A stretch of DNA of 64,000 bases from Blautia sp. (GTDB lineage: Bacteria > Bacillota > Clostridia > Lachnospirales > Lachnospiraceae): assembly GCA_026169535.1 (NCBI GenBank), contig JAPFCU010000018.1, forward strand, positions 1 through 64,000, in the 5' to 3' direction. This document shows positions 1-7,737 of the stretch, piece by piece. Within the stretch, counting starts at the first letter, position 1. Each line of letters starts with the position of its first letter. A model generated the notes under the pieces. It searched no databases, was not told where the DNA came from, and saw only the letters and a program-made list of their open reading frames with translations. A program made the position numbers and the translations under genes.

Positions 1-162
1 ACCAGTCATAACGTTGACTGCGCCAAGTTCACTTTCCTGACCTTTTTCAAAGCCTTCAAGCTCCGGTTTTGTTTCCTCTTCGAATAACATTTCATAAGAA
101 GGATTGTGTACGATTTCTGTGGTTCCGGTAATGCCGTACTTAGTTAAATCAATTTTTGCCAT
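1..162 (-). CDS. pckA: Phosphoenolpyruvate carboxykinase (ATP), N-terminal fragment
   Basis: Only the first 54 codons lie in the window; the gene runs off the left edge on the minus strand. The N-terminus ([13 protein letters not shown]..., then ...[10 protein letters not shown]) matches the start of clostridial ATP-dependent PEP carboxykinase, which interconverts oxaloacetate plus ATP with PEP plus CO2. In fermenting gut anaerobes it often runs in the carboxylating, ATP-forming direction; that is family knowledge. The start is set by an AGAGG ribosome site a few bases upstream. No catalytic motif is inside the visible part, so the assignment rests on N-terminal similarity alone. It has its own candidate promoter and leader hairpin. 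Confidence 0.82.
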   Translation of the reverse strand, partial: MAKIDLTKYGITGTTEIVHNPSYEMLFEEETKPELEGFEKGQESELGAVNVMTG

Positions 163-196
163 CTTACATTTACCTCTTTTCTTAAAATAGTAATAG

Positions 197-229
197 GATA
201 ACAGCCTGACTGTCAGACCTTATGTTATC
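197..229 (-). promoter_or_regulatory. Nested hairpin in the pckA leader
   Basis: Outer arms GATAACA/TGTTATC (7 bp) enclose a second inverted repeat CTGAC-n-GTCAG, between the candidate promoter and the pckA ribosome site. There is no U-tract, so it is not a terminator. It could be an mRNA-stabilising stem or a protein site; no factor is assigned. Confidence 0.3.
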
Positions 230-265
230 TTGTGAAAGAAGTGGAACTATAGCTTTCCTCTATAT

Positions 266-293
266 ATTATACATAAAAACAGGACAAAAGCAA
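266..293 (-). promoter_or_regulatory. Candidate sigma-A promoter for pckA
   Basis: On the minus strand TTGCTT, a 16-base spacer and a perfect TATAAT lie about 100 bases upstream of pckA. The rest of the 163-343 gap is AT-rich and holds no gene. Confidence 0.45.
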
Positions 294-343
294 TAAAAAA
301 TACTTAATAAATAATTTTTTAACAAAGTGGACACAGGTATCTT

Positions 344-1285
344 TTACATTATTTTTTTCAGGAATGAAAAATCATCAGGAAGAGGGGCTTCTATAGAAAT
401 TTCTTTATTTTTAAAGGGATGAAAAAAGCTGACATGCCATGCATGAAGTGCTGCTCTGCAAAAGTACGGGGCATTATCTGAAAAGGCTTCTCCATAAAGC
501 GTATCTCCGATCAGCGGATGACCAATGGTCTTCATATGGATACGTATCTGGTGTGTCCGTCCGGTTTCCAGAAAAAGAGAGACCAAGGACCATTGAGAAG
601 TACTGTGCAGCACCTGAAAGTGGGTGACTGCAGGACGACTGTCCGGAGCCAGCTTATCCTGCTGAGAAAAACATTTCATTTTTCTGGAATCGTCAGGATC
701 CGGTCCTATGGGCAAGGAAATTGTGTGCCGGCTGTTTTCCGGAAATGATCCGGACAGGACAGCCAGATACTCCTTATGATATTCTCCTGTATTCTGCTGT
801 GACTGAAGTCTTGCAGCACAGGTTTTATTTTTGGCAAAAATAACGATACCCGAGGTCTCACGATCCAGTCGTCCCATAGAGCGGACGGTGACAGCCTCCC
901 CCTTCTGACGCAGATACCAGTAGACCTGATTGGAAAGGGTGTCCCTGTAGTGCCTGCCTGAAGGATGAGTGACAATGCCGGAAGGCTTGTTAACAGCGAG
1001 AAGATCCTGATCCTCGTACAAAATACGAACAGGAGAAAGCTCTGTGGAAGGAAGTTTCAGGTGAGAAGAACCCTGGGAAGGCGCCTCAAGGCATACAGAA
1101 AGGATATCTCCGGCGGATACGGATTTAGATACGCGGCATTGGACACCATTACAGAGGATACCTTCGGGGCGGAATTTTGCACGGGAGATTTGTTTTTTTG
1201 TAAGTCCGGCCTGAACTTGAAGGATTTTACCTGCAGTTGCCGGAAGATGTTGTTTTTCTACTATTAATTTCAGGATATGTTCCAT
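344..1285 (-). CDS. RluA-family 23S rRNA pseudouridine synthase
   Basis: A 313-residue protein of the RluA/RluD family, which isomerises specific uridines in large-subunit rRNA. An S4-like RNA-binding region at the N-terminus (about residues 1-70) is followed by the catalytic domain with the motif GRLDRETSG, whose Asp is the family's catalytic residue. A second conserved block, LLVSLFLETGRTHQIRIH-like, carries the GRTHQIRxH signature. The ORF track begins 55 codons earlier, but that extension runs back through the terminator and the tRNA-Trp gene; the ATG at 1285 has a good GGAGGG site nine bases upstream. It lies just downstream of tRNA-Trp and is separated from it by a terminator. The exact target uridine cannot be read from sequence. 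Confidence 0.88.
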   Translation of the reverse strand: MEHILKLIVEKQHLPATAGKILQVQAGLTKKQISRAKFRPEGILCNGVQCRVSKSVSAGDILSVCLEAPSQGSSHLKLPSTELSPVRILYEDQDLLAVNKPSGIVTHPSGRHYRDTLSNQVYWYLRQKGEAVTVRSMGRLDRETSGIVIFAKNKTCAARLQSQQNTGEYHKEYLAVLSGSFPENSRHTISLPIGPDPDDSRKMKCFSQQDKLAPDSRPAVTHFQVLHSTSQWSLVSLFLETGRTHQIRIHMKTIGHPLIGDTLYGEAFSDNAPYFCRAALHAWHVSFFHPFKNKEISIEAPLPDDFSFLKKIM

Positions 1286-1319
1286 GTGAGCCCTCCGAGA
1301 TTTGTACTGAACCAGAACA

Positions 1320-1360
1320 AAAAAATCCGAAACCACTGATTCAGTGATTCCGGATTTTTT
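1320..1360 (-). terminator. Terminator after the tRNA-Ser/tRNA-Trp pair
   Basis: An inverted repeat AAAAATCCG...CACTGA/TCAGTG...CGGATTTTT forms a long stem just 3' of tRNA-Trp on the minus strand, ending in a T-run. It should stop the tRNA transcript before the pseudouridine synthase gene. Confidence 0.8.
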
Positions 1361-1362
1361 AG

Positions 1363-1433
1363 CAGGGGATGAGAGAATCGAACTCCCACCAAAGGTTTTG
1401 GAGACCCCTATCATACCATTTGACCAATCCCCT
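1363..1433 (-). tRNA. tRNA-Trp (anticodon CCA)
   Basis: Acceptor arms AGGGGAT/ATCCCCT with discriminator G close around a 71-base cloverleaf. The anticodon loop CTCCAAA gives CCA at positions 34-36 with U33 in place. The T-arm contains GTTCGATTC. The 3' CCA is not encoded. Confidence 0.95.
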
Positions 1434-1485
1434 TTATTTGTACCGAACAAATAACATTATACATGAATAAATATCATTTGTCAAG

Positions 1486-1573
1486 CGGAGATGGAGGGAT
1501 TTGAACCCTCGCACCGGTTGCCCGGCCTACCGCATTTCGAGTGCGGACCCTTCAGCCACTTGGGTACATCTCC
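1486..1573 (-). tRNA. tRNA-Ser (anticodon CGA)
   Basis: Acceptor arms GGAGATG/CATCTCC, anticodon stem CCGCA/TGCGG with loop CTCGAAA (anticodon CGA), and the long variable arm typical of tRNA-Ser. It is 88 bases long, lacks an encoded CCA, and is transcribed towards tRNA-Trp. Confidence 0.95.
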
Positions 1574-1598
1574 AGGATCATTTTTATGACCAGTTATC

Positions 1599-1627
1599 AT
1601 TATATCGGCTGAAAGAAGGAAAGTCAA
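1599..1627 (-). promoter_or_regulatory. Promoter of the minus-strand tRNA pair
   Basis: TTGACT, a 17-base spacer and TATAAT read towards tRNA-Ser, with the -10 about 26 bases before the mature 5' end. This fits one transcript carrying tRNA-Ser and tRNA-Trp. Confidence 0.75.
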
Positions 1628-1717
1628 ATTTTTTTTGGTATATGTTTCTTGACGAAGGAGTAAAGCTATAATATGATAAGAAGAAAACCAGAGCGTGAAG
1701 AGATTACAGGAGGAGCT

Positions 1718-2650
1718 ATGGATATAAAAAAAGAGGCTATTTTAAAGGCTGCCGGGGATCTGACAGAGAATTATGACAGAGAAGAACTGTTTATGCCGAA
1801 AAATGGAAGAAGTCTTCCAAACAGAGCAGTGATCATAGAGCTGGTGAGAGATCTTCGGGCGGTCATCTTCCCGGGATATTTCGGAGAGGATACAGCGGCA
1901 AGAATTTTTCCTGAGCAGTTTACGGCATATCTTTTGAATGACTATTATGACAGGTTAAAATATCAGGTAGAGATTGCATTTCTTTATGCAGATCAGCAGC
2001 TTCAGAAGGAAAAAGCTGAAAAAAGGGCAGAGGAAATCTGCAGCAGTTTCTTTAGAAAGCTTCCGGAGGTACAGAGACGACTTCTGAAGGATGTACAGGC
2101 TGGCTTTGACGGCGACCCTGCGGCAAAAAGCAAAGAAGAGATTATTTCTTCTTATCCGGGTCTGTTTGCCATTTATGTATATCGTCTGGCTCATATACTG
2201 TATCTGGATAAGGTGCCGTATATCCCGCGTATTATGACCGAGTATGCTCATGGCAGAACCGGGATTGATATTAACCCGGGAGCAGAGATAGGAGATTATT
2301 TCTTTATAGACCATGGTACTGGGGTAGTGATCGGTGAGACCACGGAAATCGGCAATAATGTGAAATTGTATCAGGGTGTGACCTTGGGTGCTCTTTCCAC
2401 GAGACAGGGCCAGCAGCTTGCAGATGTGAAACGTCATCCTACCATCCGAGACAATGTGACTATCTATTCCAATTCCACAGTTTTGGGAGGAGAGACTGTG
2501 ATCGGAGAAAATACGATTATTGGAGGAAATACGTTTATCACTTCTTCCATTCCGGCCAATACAAAGGTCAGTGCCAAGAGTCCGGAACTTGTGATCAAAC
2601 AGCCCAAAAATACGGTGTCACAGGCGGCTGTATGGGACTGGGAAAATTAA
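1718..2650 (+). CDS. Serine O-acetyltransferase (long EpsC-type)
   Basis: A 310-residue protein with a helical N-terminal half and a C-terminal left-handed beta-helix of hexapeptide repeats ([18 protein letters not shown], then [20 protein letters not shown]). The [11 protein letters not shown] block is the serine acetyltransferase active-site region. The enzyme makes O-acetylserine from serine and acetyl-CoA for cysteine synthesis. It resembles the longer EpsC form rather than short CysE. The ORF track starts at 1673, but the ATG at 1718 follows AGGAGG at ideal spacing, so I use that start. No cysteine synthase is adjacent, although MetY-type enzymes at 8.5 and 41 kb could use acetylated substrates. 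No convincing promoter was found just upstream. Confidence 0.88.
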   Translation: MDIKKEAILKAAGDLTENYDREELFMPKNGRSLPNRAVIIELVRDLRAVIFPGYFGEDTAARIFPEQFTAYLLNDYYDRLKYQVEIAFLYADQQLQKEKAEKRAEEICSSFFRKLPEVQRRLLKDVQAGFDGDPAAKSKEEIISSYPGLFAIYVYRLAHILYLDKVPYIPRIMTEYAHGRTGIDINPGAEIGDYFFIDHGTGVVIGETTEIGNNVKLYQGVTLGALSTRQGQQLADVKRHPTIRDNVTIYSNSTVLGGETVIGENTIIGGNTFITSSIPANTKVSAKSPELVIKQPKNTVSQAAVWDWEN

Positions 2651-2684
2651 TTTAAAAAAAATAAAACTTTTTTTCAAAAAGGTG

Positions 2685-2713
2685 TTGACAAATATATAAA
2701 AGTGATATATACT
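2685..2713 (+). promoter_or_regulatory. Strong promoter of the tRNA-Gly pair
   Basis: Perfect TTGACA, a 17-base spacer and TATACT, 42 bases before tRNA-Gly(TCC). Confidence 0.85.
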
Positions 2714-2755
2714 CAGTATCGTTGTAGCGAACAACACAACAACACAGCGGTACAC

Positions 2756-2826
2756 GCGGGTGTAGTTCAATGGTAGAACACCAGCCTTCCAAGCTGGATA
2801 CGTGGGTTCGATTCCCATCACCCGCT
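2756..2826 (+). tRNA. tRNA-Gly (anticodon TCC)
   Basis: Acceptor arms GCGGGTG/CACCCGC with discriminator T, anticodon stem CCAGC/GCTGG and loop CTTCCAA. It is 71 bases long with no encoded CCA, and lies five bases before the next tRNA. Confidence 0.95.
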
Positions 2827-2831
2827 CTTAT

Positions 2832-2904
2832 GCGATAGTGGCGTAGTTGGTAACGCGCGACCTTGCCAAGGTCGAGACCGCGGGTTCGAGCCCCGTCTAT
2901 CGCT
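2832..2904 (+). tRNA. tRNA-Gly (anticodon GCC), copy 1
   Basis: Acceptor arms GCGATAG/CTATCGC, anticodon stem CGACC/GGTCG and loop TTGCCAA. The 73-base sequence recurs on the minus strand at 38465-38537. Confidence 0.95.
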
Positions 2905-2908
2905 CTTG

Positions 2909-2938
2909 AGAGTCAGGAAAAATCCTGACTCTTTTTTT
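2909..2938 (+). terminator. Terminator of the tRNA-Gly pair
   Basis: A perfect 10-bp stem AGAGTCAGGA/TCCTGACTCT with an AAAA loop and a T-run, starting five bases after the tRNA. Confidence 0.92.
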
Positions 2939-3034
2939 GTCAGAAAAGCAGTACATTTTGTACTGACTTTCCTGGTTATAGAGTTTGAAGTGAACTTGTC
3001 CGATTTGTTAAAAATATTCCAAGAGCAATAAATC

Positions 3035-3199
3035 TTAATGATCTTTTAGCTGATATGCAACCAGGGCTATATTCCAAAATCCCTGTTTGTTCAATTCTCT
3101 TTCACAGTCTCTTATTTTTTTTATACAGGTATCCGGAAGATCTGCAATTGATGATTCAGGAAAAGAAGCTGGATTGTTCGTTTTTTCTGATGTGTTCAT
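3035..3199 (-). CDS. Small hypothetical protein (54 residues)
   Basis: A short acidic, soluble-looking peptide (MNTSEKTNNP...IRDCERELNKQGF...ALVAYQLKDH). I do not recognise a family. The ORF track starts 20 codons earlier inside the DUF378 gene, but the ATG at 3199 has a near-perfect AGGAGG site and overlaps the upstream stop by four bases (ATGA). That makes translational coupling to the DUF378 protein likely. The two genes probably form a small operon. The C-terminal half looks the more constrained part (charged helix followed by an aromatic/aliphatic stretch), but nothing here allows a functional call. Confidence 0.6.
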   Translation of the reverse strand: MNTSEKTNNPASFPESSIADLPDTCIKKIRDCERELNKQGFWNIALVAYQLKDH

Positions 3200-3414
3200 G
3201 ATACCTCCTGTTTCTCGCGATCCACTAGACCATAGAAGGAAAGAAGATACAGACCGCACAAACCTACCAGTCCATAGATGATTCGAGATATCCAGCTCAT
3301 ACTTCCAAAGAGAAGAGAAACGAGGTTCAGGTCAAAGAAGCCGATCAGTCCCCAGTTGACTGCACCAATAACTGCGATCGTAAGTGAAAAATAATTTAAA
3401 AATTTATTATTCAT
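3196..3414 (-). CDS. DUF378 family small membrane protein
   Basis: A 72-residue protein with two transmembrane segments (about residues 8-27 and 45-65) separated by a short loop. The segment AVIGAVNWGLIGFFDLNLV is characteristic of the DUF378 (YuzA-like) family, which has no established function. The start has an AAGGATGG site. It is followed with a four-base overlap by the 54-residue ORF, so the pair is probably co-translated. The upstream neighbour on this strand is closed by its own terminator, so this pair likely has a separate promoter. Confidence 0.82.
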   Translation of the reverse strand: MNNKFLNYFSLTIAVIGAVNWGLIGFFDLNLVSLLFGSMSWISRIIYGLVGLCGLYLLSFYGLVDREKQEVS

Positions 3415-3452
3415 ATGTCACCATCCTTTCATGAACTTAGTATTTCGAAAAG

Positions 3453-3487
3453 TAAAAAAAATATTCGCAGCAATTTCTGCTGCGAAT
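3453..3487 (-). terminator. Terminator of the DUF5067-type gene
   Basis: A perfect stem ATTCGCAGCA/TGCTGCGAAT with a five-base loop, then a run of T on the minus strand, 15 bases after the stop at 3502. Confidence 0.88.
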
Positions 3488-3501
3488 ACAAAAATATATT
3501 T

Positions 3502-4638
3502 TTATTTTATTTTGATGATCTGGGAAGTAATGGTTCCGCCTCCAAAACTAAAGGCTTCTCCGGCTTCGAGAGTTACATCTGTTTCATCTGCAAGGGCAAA
3601 TGCCTGGCATACGGTAACTGCCTGTCCAGGCTGGACCTCTGCCATAAACTGATCGATGGCATTGTCATCAGATTCCGGAATAGCAGCTGAAAGAGGCTGT
3701 CCGTTCTGATATGCCTGGAGATTTACGTCTACCATGGCGCTGGATACAGAAGAACCGTTGTTGCTGTAATCGTAATAAACGAGAAGACAGGGAGCTCCGG
3801 AAACATCTTTTGCCACACGGTGCTGTTTGTAATGGATTGTGAATTTGTCATTGCTCATATCTATAGTGCTGGCAGAGTCGGTAGTTTGTGCAGTCTGTTC
3901 CTGCTGGGAATCGGAAGTTTCCATTTCTACCAGCGATTGATTGATCTCGTCCTGTACATTGGTAAAGTTTGCTGACATAAATTTTACGGTTTCTGCATCC
4001 AGAGAAACAATTTTCCAATAGCCGCCTGCTTTGATCAGAGGATAGGTGATTTCGGTTTCTGCAAATTTATCTTGCACAGTTCCTGCTTTTTCTTCCAGAA
4101 GTGCTGCAAGCTTCTGCTGAGTCTGCTCCTCGGTAAGTTCTTCTCCGGAAAAGGCTGTAGAGACAATCTGTTTCAGGAATTCTGTAATGGTTTCTTTGTA
4201 AATATCAGAACCGTCGATATAGCGGATCTTTGCTGTGACATTAGCAGTTCCATTGGCGAGACTGAAAGAAGTTTTCTTAATCTCAAAGGTCATTTTTTGA
4301 TTTACATTCTGAAAAAATGCAGTATATGCATTGTTAGTGATATCTGCATTGTCCAGAGCTGACATATCATTGCTTTGGAGCTGAGATTTCATTCCGTCAA
4401 AGTTCAGTTTCTGGATATCCCCAAGAAATGTTTTAACAGTATTTATGGGCTTCTGACGCTCCATAAAATAATATCCGACACCTCCGGCAGCCGCCAGGAT
4501 CAGTACTGTCAGAAAGATGATCAATCCTGTTTTTTTTCTTTTTTTCTTGATCGGGGTTTTATGTTCCGGATCATCCGGTATGACTGTTTCAGAAGTACGA
4601 GATGATTCTTCAGACTTCTTCAGATTTTCTGTATCCAT
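3502..4638 (-). CDS. Membrane-anchored DUF5067-type extracellular protein
   Basis: A 378-residue protein with a charged cytoplasmic N-terminus ending in a KKKRKK cluster, one membrane segment (about residues 38-57), and a long extracellular part. The middle (about 65-235) resembles DUF4878/DUF5105-like accumulation domains found in clostridial lipoproteins. After a Gln/Ser/Thr linker, the C-terminal 120 residues (FTIHYKQH...LLVYYDYSNNGS...VNLQAYQNGQPL) look like the Ig-like DUF5067 domain. There is no lipobox, so it is held by an uncleaved membrane helix. Function is unknown; it is a cell-surface protein. It has its own promoter (4683-4712) and terminator, so it is monocistronic. The start follows AAGGAGG. 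Confidence 0.72.
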   Translation of the reverse strand: MDTENLKKSEESSRTSETVIPDDPEHKTPIKKKRKKTGLIIFLTVLILAAAGGVGYYFMERQKPINTVKTFLGDIQKLNFDGMKSQLQSNDMSALDNADITNNAYTAFFQNVNQKMTFEIKKTSFSLANGTANVTAKIRYIDGSDIYKETITEFLKQIVSTAFSGEELTEEQTQQKLAALLEEKAGTVQDKFAETEITYPLIKAGGYWKIVSLDAETVKFMSANFTNVQDEINQSLVEMETSDSQQEQTAQTTDSASTIDMSNDKFTIHYKQHRVAKDVSGAPCLLVYYDYSNNGSSVSSAMVDVNLQAYQNGQPLSAAIPESDDNAIDQFMAEVQPGQAVTVCQAFALADETDVTLEAGEAFSFGGGTITSQIIKIK

Positions 4639-4682
4639 AGTGCCTCCTTATTTACTTTATGATTCTTATATGATACCCTTTT

Positions 4683-4712
4683 ATTATAGCAGAGCGAGTC
4701 CTTATTTGACAA
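4683..4712 (-). promoter_or_regulatory. Promoter of the DUF5067-type gene
   Basis: TTGTCA, an 18-base spacer and TATAAT on the minus strand, about 45 bases before the start codon. Confidence 0.65.
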
Positions 4713-4900
4713 GCATATAAGAAGAGGCAGTGCTTAAGGATGCACATTTTTGCTGTGAACTGTGGGGATTACAGACCAGGATGAAGACGGGGATAGAATA
4801 GTCCACATACCAGTATATAAAAGGATTTGTCATATGGGCTGGTATGATTGGATATCAGTTGTGACAGATGGCGGGGGGCAATGAGCAGGAGGACATAGTT

Positions 4901-5830
4901 ATGGTAAAAAGATACAGACGTTTTTTCAGATCAGAGGCAGATGGACTGAGGATATCAGTACTGAGTATTTGTCCAGAGGAGCAGCCTTATAAGGGAATCG
5001 TGCAGATCGTCCATGGAATGAGCGAGCATAAGGAAAGATATGAGCCATTTATGGAATATATGGCAGCTTTAGGATATATGACGGTAATACATGATCACAG
5101 AGGTCATGGACAGAGTGTGAAATCCGGAGATGATCTGGGATATATGTATGGCGGAGGTGCAGATGCCATGCTTGCGGATATCGGAACAGTCAATAAAAAT
5201 ATAAGGGAAATGTTTCCGGATCTTCCATTGATCCTTTTTGGACACAGTATGGGATCTTTGGCAGTCAGGGCATTTGCAGCGGAGCATGACGATTCCATGG
5301 ATATGCTGATCGTGTGTGGATCACCCAGTGATCAGAAAGCAAAAACGCTGGGAAAGGTGATCGCAAATGTGGAAGGCAGAATTTTTGGTATGAGGCATAA
5401 AAGCCGAATACTGGAATTTTTGTCCTTTGGAACTTTTGCATTGAAATTTTCAGAAGAAAAAAATAAAAATGCCTGGATCTGCTCAGACCCGGATGTATAT
5501 GAGGCATATTCCAATTCGGAACTTTGTGGATTTACTTTTACAGATGATGCATATCTGGCACTTTTTGATCTGATGAAAAGAGCCTATGATGTCAAGCACT
5601 GGAAATGTACAAGACCTGAAATGCCGGTGCTGTTTATCAGCGGTGCGGAAGACCCCTGTCTGGGCAGTGTGCGTCAGTTTGCTTCTGCCGTAAAGAATAT
5701 GAGAAGTGCAGGATATCGTGATGTGAAGGGAAAGCTTTATCAAGGAATGCGTCATGAAATTTTGAATGAGAAGGATAAAGAAAAGGTATATCATGATATT
5801 GCTGTTTATATGAAAAAAAAGGGATTTTAA
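4901..5830 (+). CDS. Alpha/beta hydrolase (lysophospholipase/monoglyceride-lipase type)
   Basis: A 309-residue serine hydrolase of the Hydrolase_4 group. Conserved landmarks are the oxyanion region QIVHGMSEHKERY, the following HDHRGHGQS block, the nucleophile elbow FGHSMGSL (catalytic Ser), a late Asp in ISGAEDPCLG and the final His in MRHEILNE. These complete a Ser-Asp-His triad. Relatives release fatty acids from monoacylglycerols or lysophospholipids; the substrate here is not known. The ORF track starts at 4868, but the ATG at 4901 lies nine bases after AGGAGG and is preferred. No signal peptide is present, so it is cytoplasmic. Confidence 0.85.
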   Translation: MVKRYRRFFRSEADGLRISVLSICPEEQPYKGIVQIVHGMSEHKERYEPFMEYMAALGYMTVIHDHRGHGQSVKSGDDLGYMYGGGADAMLADIGTVNKNIREMFPDLPLILFGHSMGSLAVRAFAAEHDDSMDMLIVCGSPSDQKAKTLGKVIANVEGRIFGMRHKSRILEFLSFGTFALKFSEEKNKNAWICSDPDVYEAYSNSELCGFTFTDDAYLALFDLMKRAYDVKHWKCTRPEMPVLFISGAEDPCLGSVRQFASAVKNMRSAGYRDVKGKLYQGMRHEILNEKDKEKVYHDIAVYMKKKGF

Positions 5831-5890
5831 GGAATAGAAGTACAGTTTTCGTCCATACTATCGGTAAAGAATCGTATGGAGGGTATTAAA

Positions 5891-6043
5891 GTGAAAAAAA
5901 TATGGAAAATTCTTTTTTTAGTTCTGATGTTAGTACTTTCCTTTTCGGGATGCAGACAGAAAACTGTACAGAAAGATAACAGAGAACTGGTAAGGACCGG
6001 GGAGAAATCCCCGGTTTTCTGTTTTCTGTTTAGAGGGAAATGA
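5891..6043 (+). CDS. Very small putative lipoprotein (50 residues), possibly a truncated gene
   Basis: A GTG-initiated ORF below the ORF-track cutoff. GGAGGG lies seven bases upstream. The protein starts MKKIWKILFLVLMLVLSFSGC: a lysine-rich n-region, hydrophobic core and lipobox (FSGC), so a 20-residue lipoprotein signal is clear. Only about 30 residues follow the lipid cysteine. A strong terminator hairpin (5996-6026) lies inside the coding frame, so the last third of the ORF is encoded by the terminator itself. This suggests either a genuine micro-lipoprotein whose transcript ends inside the frame, or the 5' remnant of a longer lipoprotein gene. The signal peptide is convincing; the C-terminus is not. 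Confidence 0.5.
   Translation: MKKIWKILFLVLMLVLSFSGCRQKTVQKDNRELVRTGEKSPVFCFLFRGK
5996..6026 (+). terminator. Strong terminator with GNRA loop inside the micro-lipoprotein ORF
   Basis: A perfect 8-bp stem ACCGGGGA/TCCCCGGT with a GAAA tetraloop followed by TTTCTGTTTTC. It closes the hydrolase transcript before the malQ promoter. Confidence 0.85.
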
Positions 6044-6091
6044 AGAATCAAAATAGAATCAAAATGACAATCTTTGCAAAAGGGATTCTCC

Positions 6092-6120
6092 TTGACCGTC
6101 CTGTATAGGATTGGTATAAT
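6092..6120 (+). promoter_or_regulatory. Promoter of malQ
   Basis: TTGACC, a 17-base spacer and a perfect TATAAT, about 50 bases before the malQ start. Confidence 0.85.
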
Positions 6121-6169
6121 TAGGCTATTGTACGAAATTTTTTTATACATACAACGAAGGAGAAAATAT

Positions 6170-7714
6170 ATGAGAGCAAGCGGTGTTTTAATGGGAATCT
6201 CAAGTCTTCCATCTTCTTATGGAATTGGTTGTTTTTCCAGAGAGGCGTATGAATTTGTGGATAAGCTGGCAGAAGCAGGGCAGAAGTATTGGCAGATCCT
6301 TCCTCTGGGACCTACAGGCTATGGGGATTCGCCGTATCAGTCCTGTTCTACATTTGCCGGAAATCCTTATTTTATCGATTTGGAAGAACTGATCAGGGAA
6401 AATCTTCTTACGAAAGAGGAATGTGATTCCTGTAACTGGGGAGAAGAACCAGGCTATGTGGATTATGAAAAAATGTATAACAACCGTTTTCCTCTTCTGA
6501 GAAAGGCATATGAAAGAGCTGACCTGGAACATGACAGCGAGTATCAGGGATTTGTGAGAGAATATCAGATCTGGCTGAAAGATTATGCTCTTTATATGGC
6601 GATTAAAAACAGCAGAAACGGGGAAAGCTGGCTGGACTGGCCCGAGGAGCTTCGGGACAGAAATTCAGGATATGTAAGAAAAGCTGAAAATGAACTGTCA
6701 GAAGAAGTAGAGTTTTACTGTTTTCAGCAGTATCTTTTTGAAAAGCAGTGGAAAAAACTGAAGAAATATGCCAATAAAAAAGGCATTCGCATTATTGGCG
6801 ATGTTCCAATCTATGTGGCACTGGACAGTGCAGATGTATGGGCGGATCCAGCGTTGTTCCAGATTGGTGAGGATTATGTGCCAGAGGCAGTGGCAGGATG
6901 TCCTCCGGACGCTTTTTCTGCTACAGGGCAGCTGTGGGGAAATCCTCTTTATGACTGGAAAAAACACAAGGCAACAGGCTATGCATGGTGGATTCAGAGA
7001 ATGACATACTGCATGGAACGTTATGATGTGGCAAGAATTGATCATTTCAGAGGCTTTGACGAATATTATTCCATTCCCTATGGAGATGAAACTGCGGAAA
7101 AGGGTCACTGGGAAGATGGCCCGGGACTGGAACTGTTTGAAGTTCTGAAAAAGAATGTTCCGGAGCTTAGAGTGATTGCAGAAGATCTGGGATTTCTTAC
7201 TGACAGTGTGGTACAGCTGGTGAAGGCTACCGGTTTTCCGGGGATGAAGGTTCTGCAGTTCGCCTTTGACGGAAGCGAGGACAGCAGTTATCTTCCTCAT
7301 AAATATGAAAAAAATTGTGTCGTATACACAGGAACACATGATAATGAGACTACAAAAGGCTGGCTGGAAGGCCTTCAGGGACATGACAAAGATTTTGTCC
7401 GTGCGTATATCAACTGCTATGATAAGCCTGTTAACGACTGCGTATGGGGTCTGATTCGTACTGCGCTTTCCAGCGTGGCAGATCTGGCTGTGATTCCGGT
7501 ACAGGACTATCTTTGTCTCGGCAATGAGGCAAGAATGAATGCACCGTCTACATTGGGCCTTAACTGGAGATGGAGAATTGACAGGGAAATGCTTTCAGAT
7601 ATAACGATTTATACGATGAGAGAATTGAACCGCATTTACGGACGTCTGCAAAAACCAGAAGAGACGGAGACAAAAGAAGAGGAAAAAGATGTGCCTGCAG
7701 AAGCAGATCTGTAA
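6170..7714 (+). CDS. malQ: 4-alpha-glucanotransferase (amylomaltase, GH77)
   Basis: A 514-residue cytoplasmic GH77 enzyme that moves alpha-1,4-glucan segments between maltodextrins. It opens with SGVLMGISSLPSSYGIG, followed by the WQILPLGPTGYGDSPYQS block. The catalytic nucleophile region is ARIDHFRGF, the acid/base lies in VIAEDLGFL, and the third carboxylate in YTGTHDNETTKGW. Length is typical of bacterial amylomaltase. The ORF track starts 32 codons upstream, but the ATG at 6170 follows AAGGAG and sits downstream of the promoter. The next gene, an acidic membrane protein, starts 23 bases after the stop with no terminator between, so the two are probably co-transcribed. No maltose transporter or phosphorylase is nearby. 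Confidence 0.95.
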   Translation: MRASGVLMGISSLPSSYGIGCFSREAYEFVDKLAEAGQKYWQILPLGPTGYGDSPYQSCSTFAGNPYFIDLEELIRENLLTKEECDSCNWGEEPGYVDYEKMYNNRFPLLRKAYERADLEHDSEYQGFVREYQIWLKDYALYMAIKNSRNGESWLDWPEELRDRNSGYVRKAENELSEEVEFYCFQQYLFEKQWKKLKKYANKKGIRIIGDVPIYVALDSADVWADPALFQIGEDYVPEAVAGCPPDAFSATGQLWGNPLYDWKKHKATGYAWWIQRMTYCMERYDVARIDHFRGFDEYYSIPYGDETAEKGHWEDGPGLELFEVLKKNVPELRVIAEDLGFLTDSVVQLVKATGFPGMKVLQFAFDGSEDSSYLPHKYEKNCVVYTGTHDNETTKGWLEGLQGHDKDFVRAYINCYDKPVNDCVWGLIRTALSSVADLAVIPVQDYLCLGNEARMNAPSTLGLNWRWRIDREMLSDITIYTMRELNRIYGRLQKPEETETKEEEKDVPAEADL

Positions 7715-7737
7715 AAACAGGAAAGGAACTTTTATTT

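Noticed and set aside
1286-1450. N-terminal extension of the RluA-type ORF to 1450
   Set aside because: It reads through the tRNA-Trp gene and its terminator; the ATG at 1285 has a proper ribosome site.
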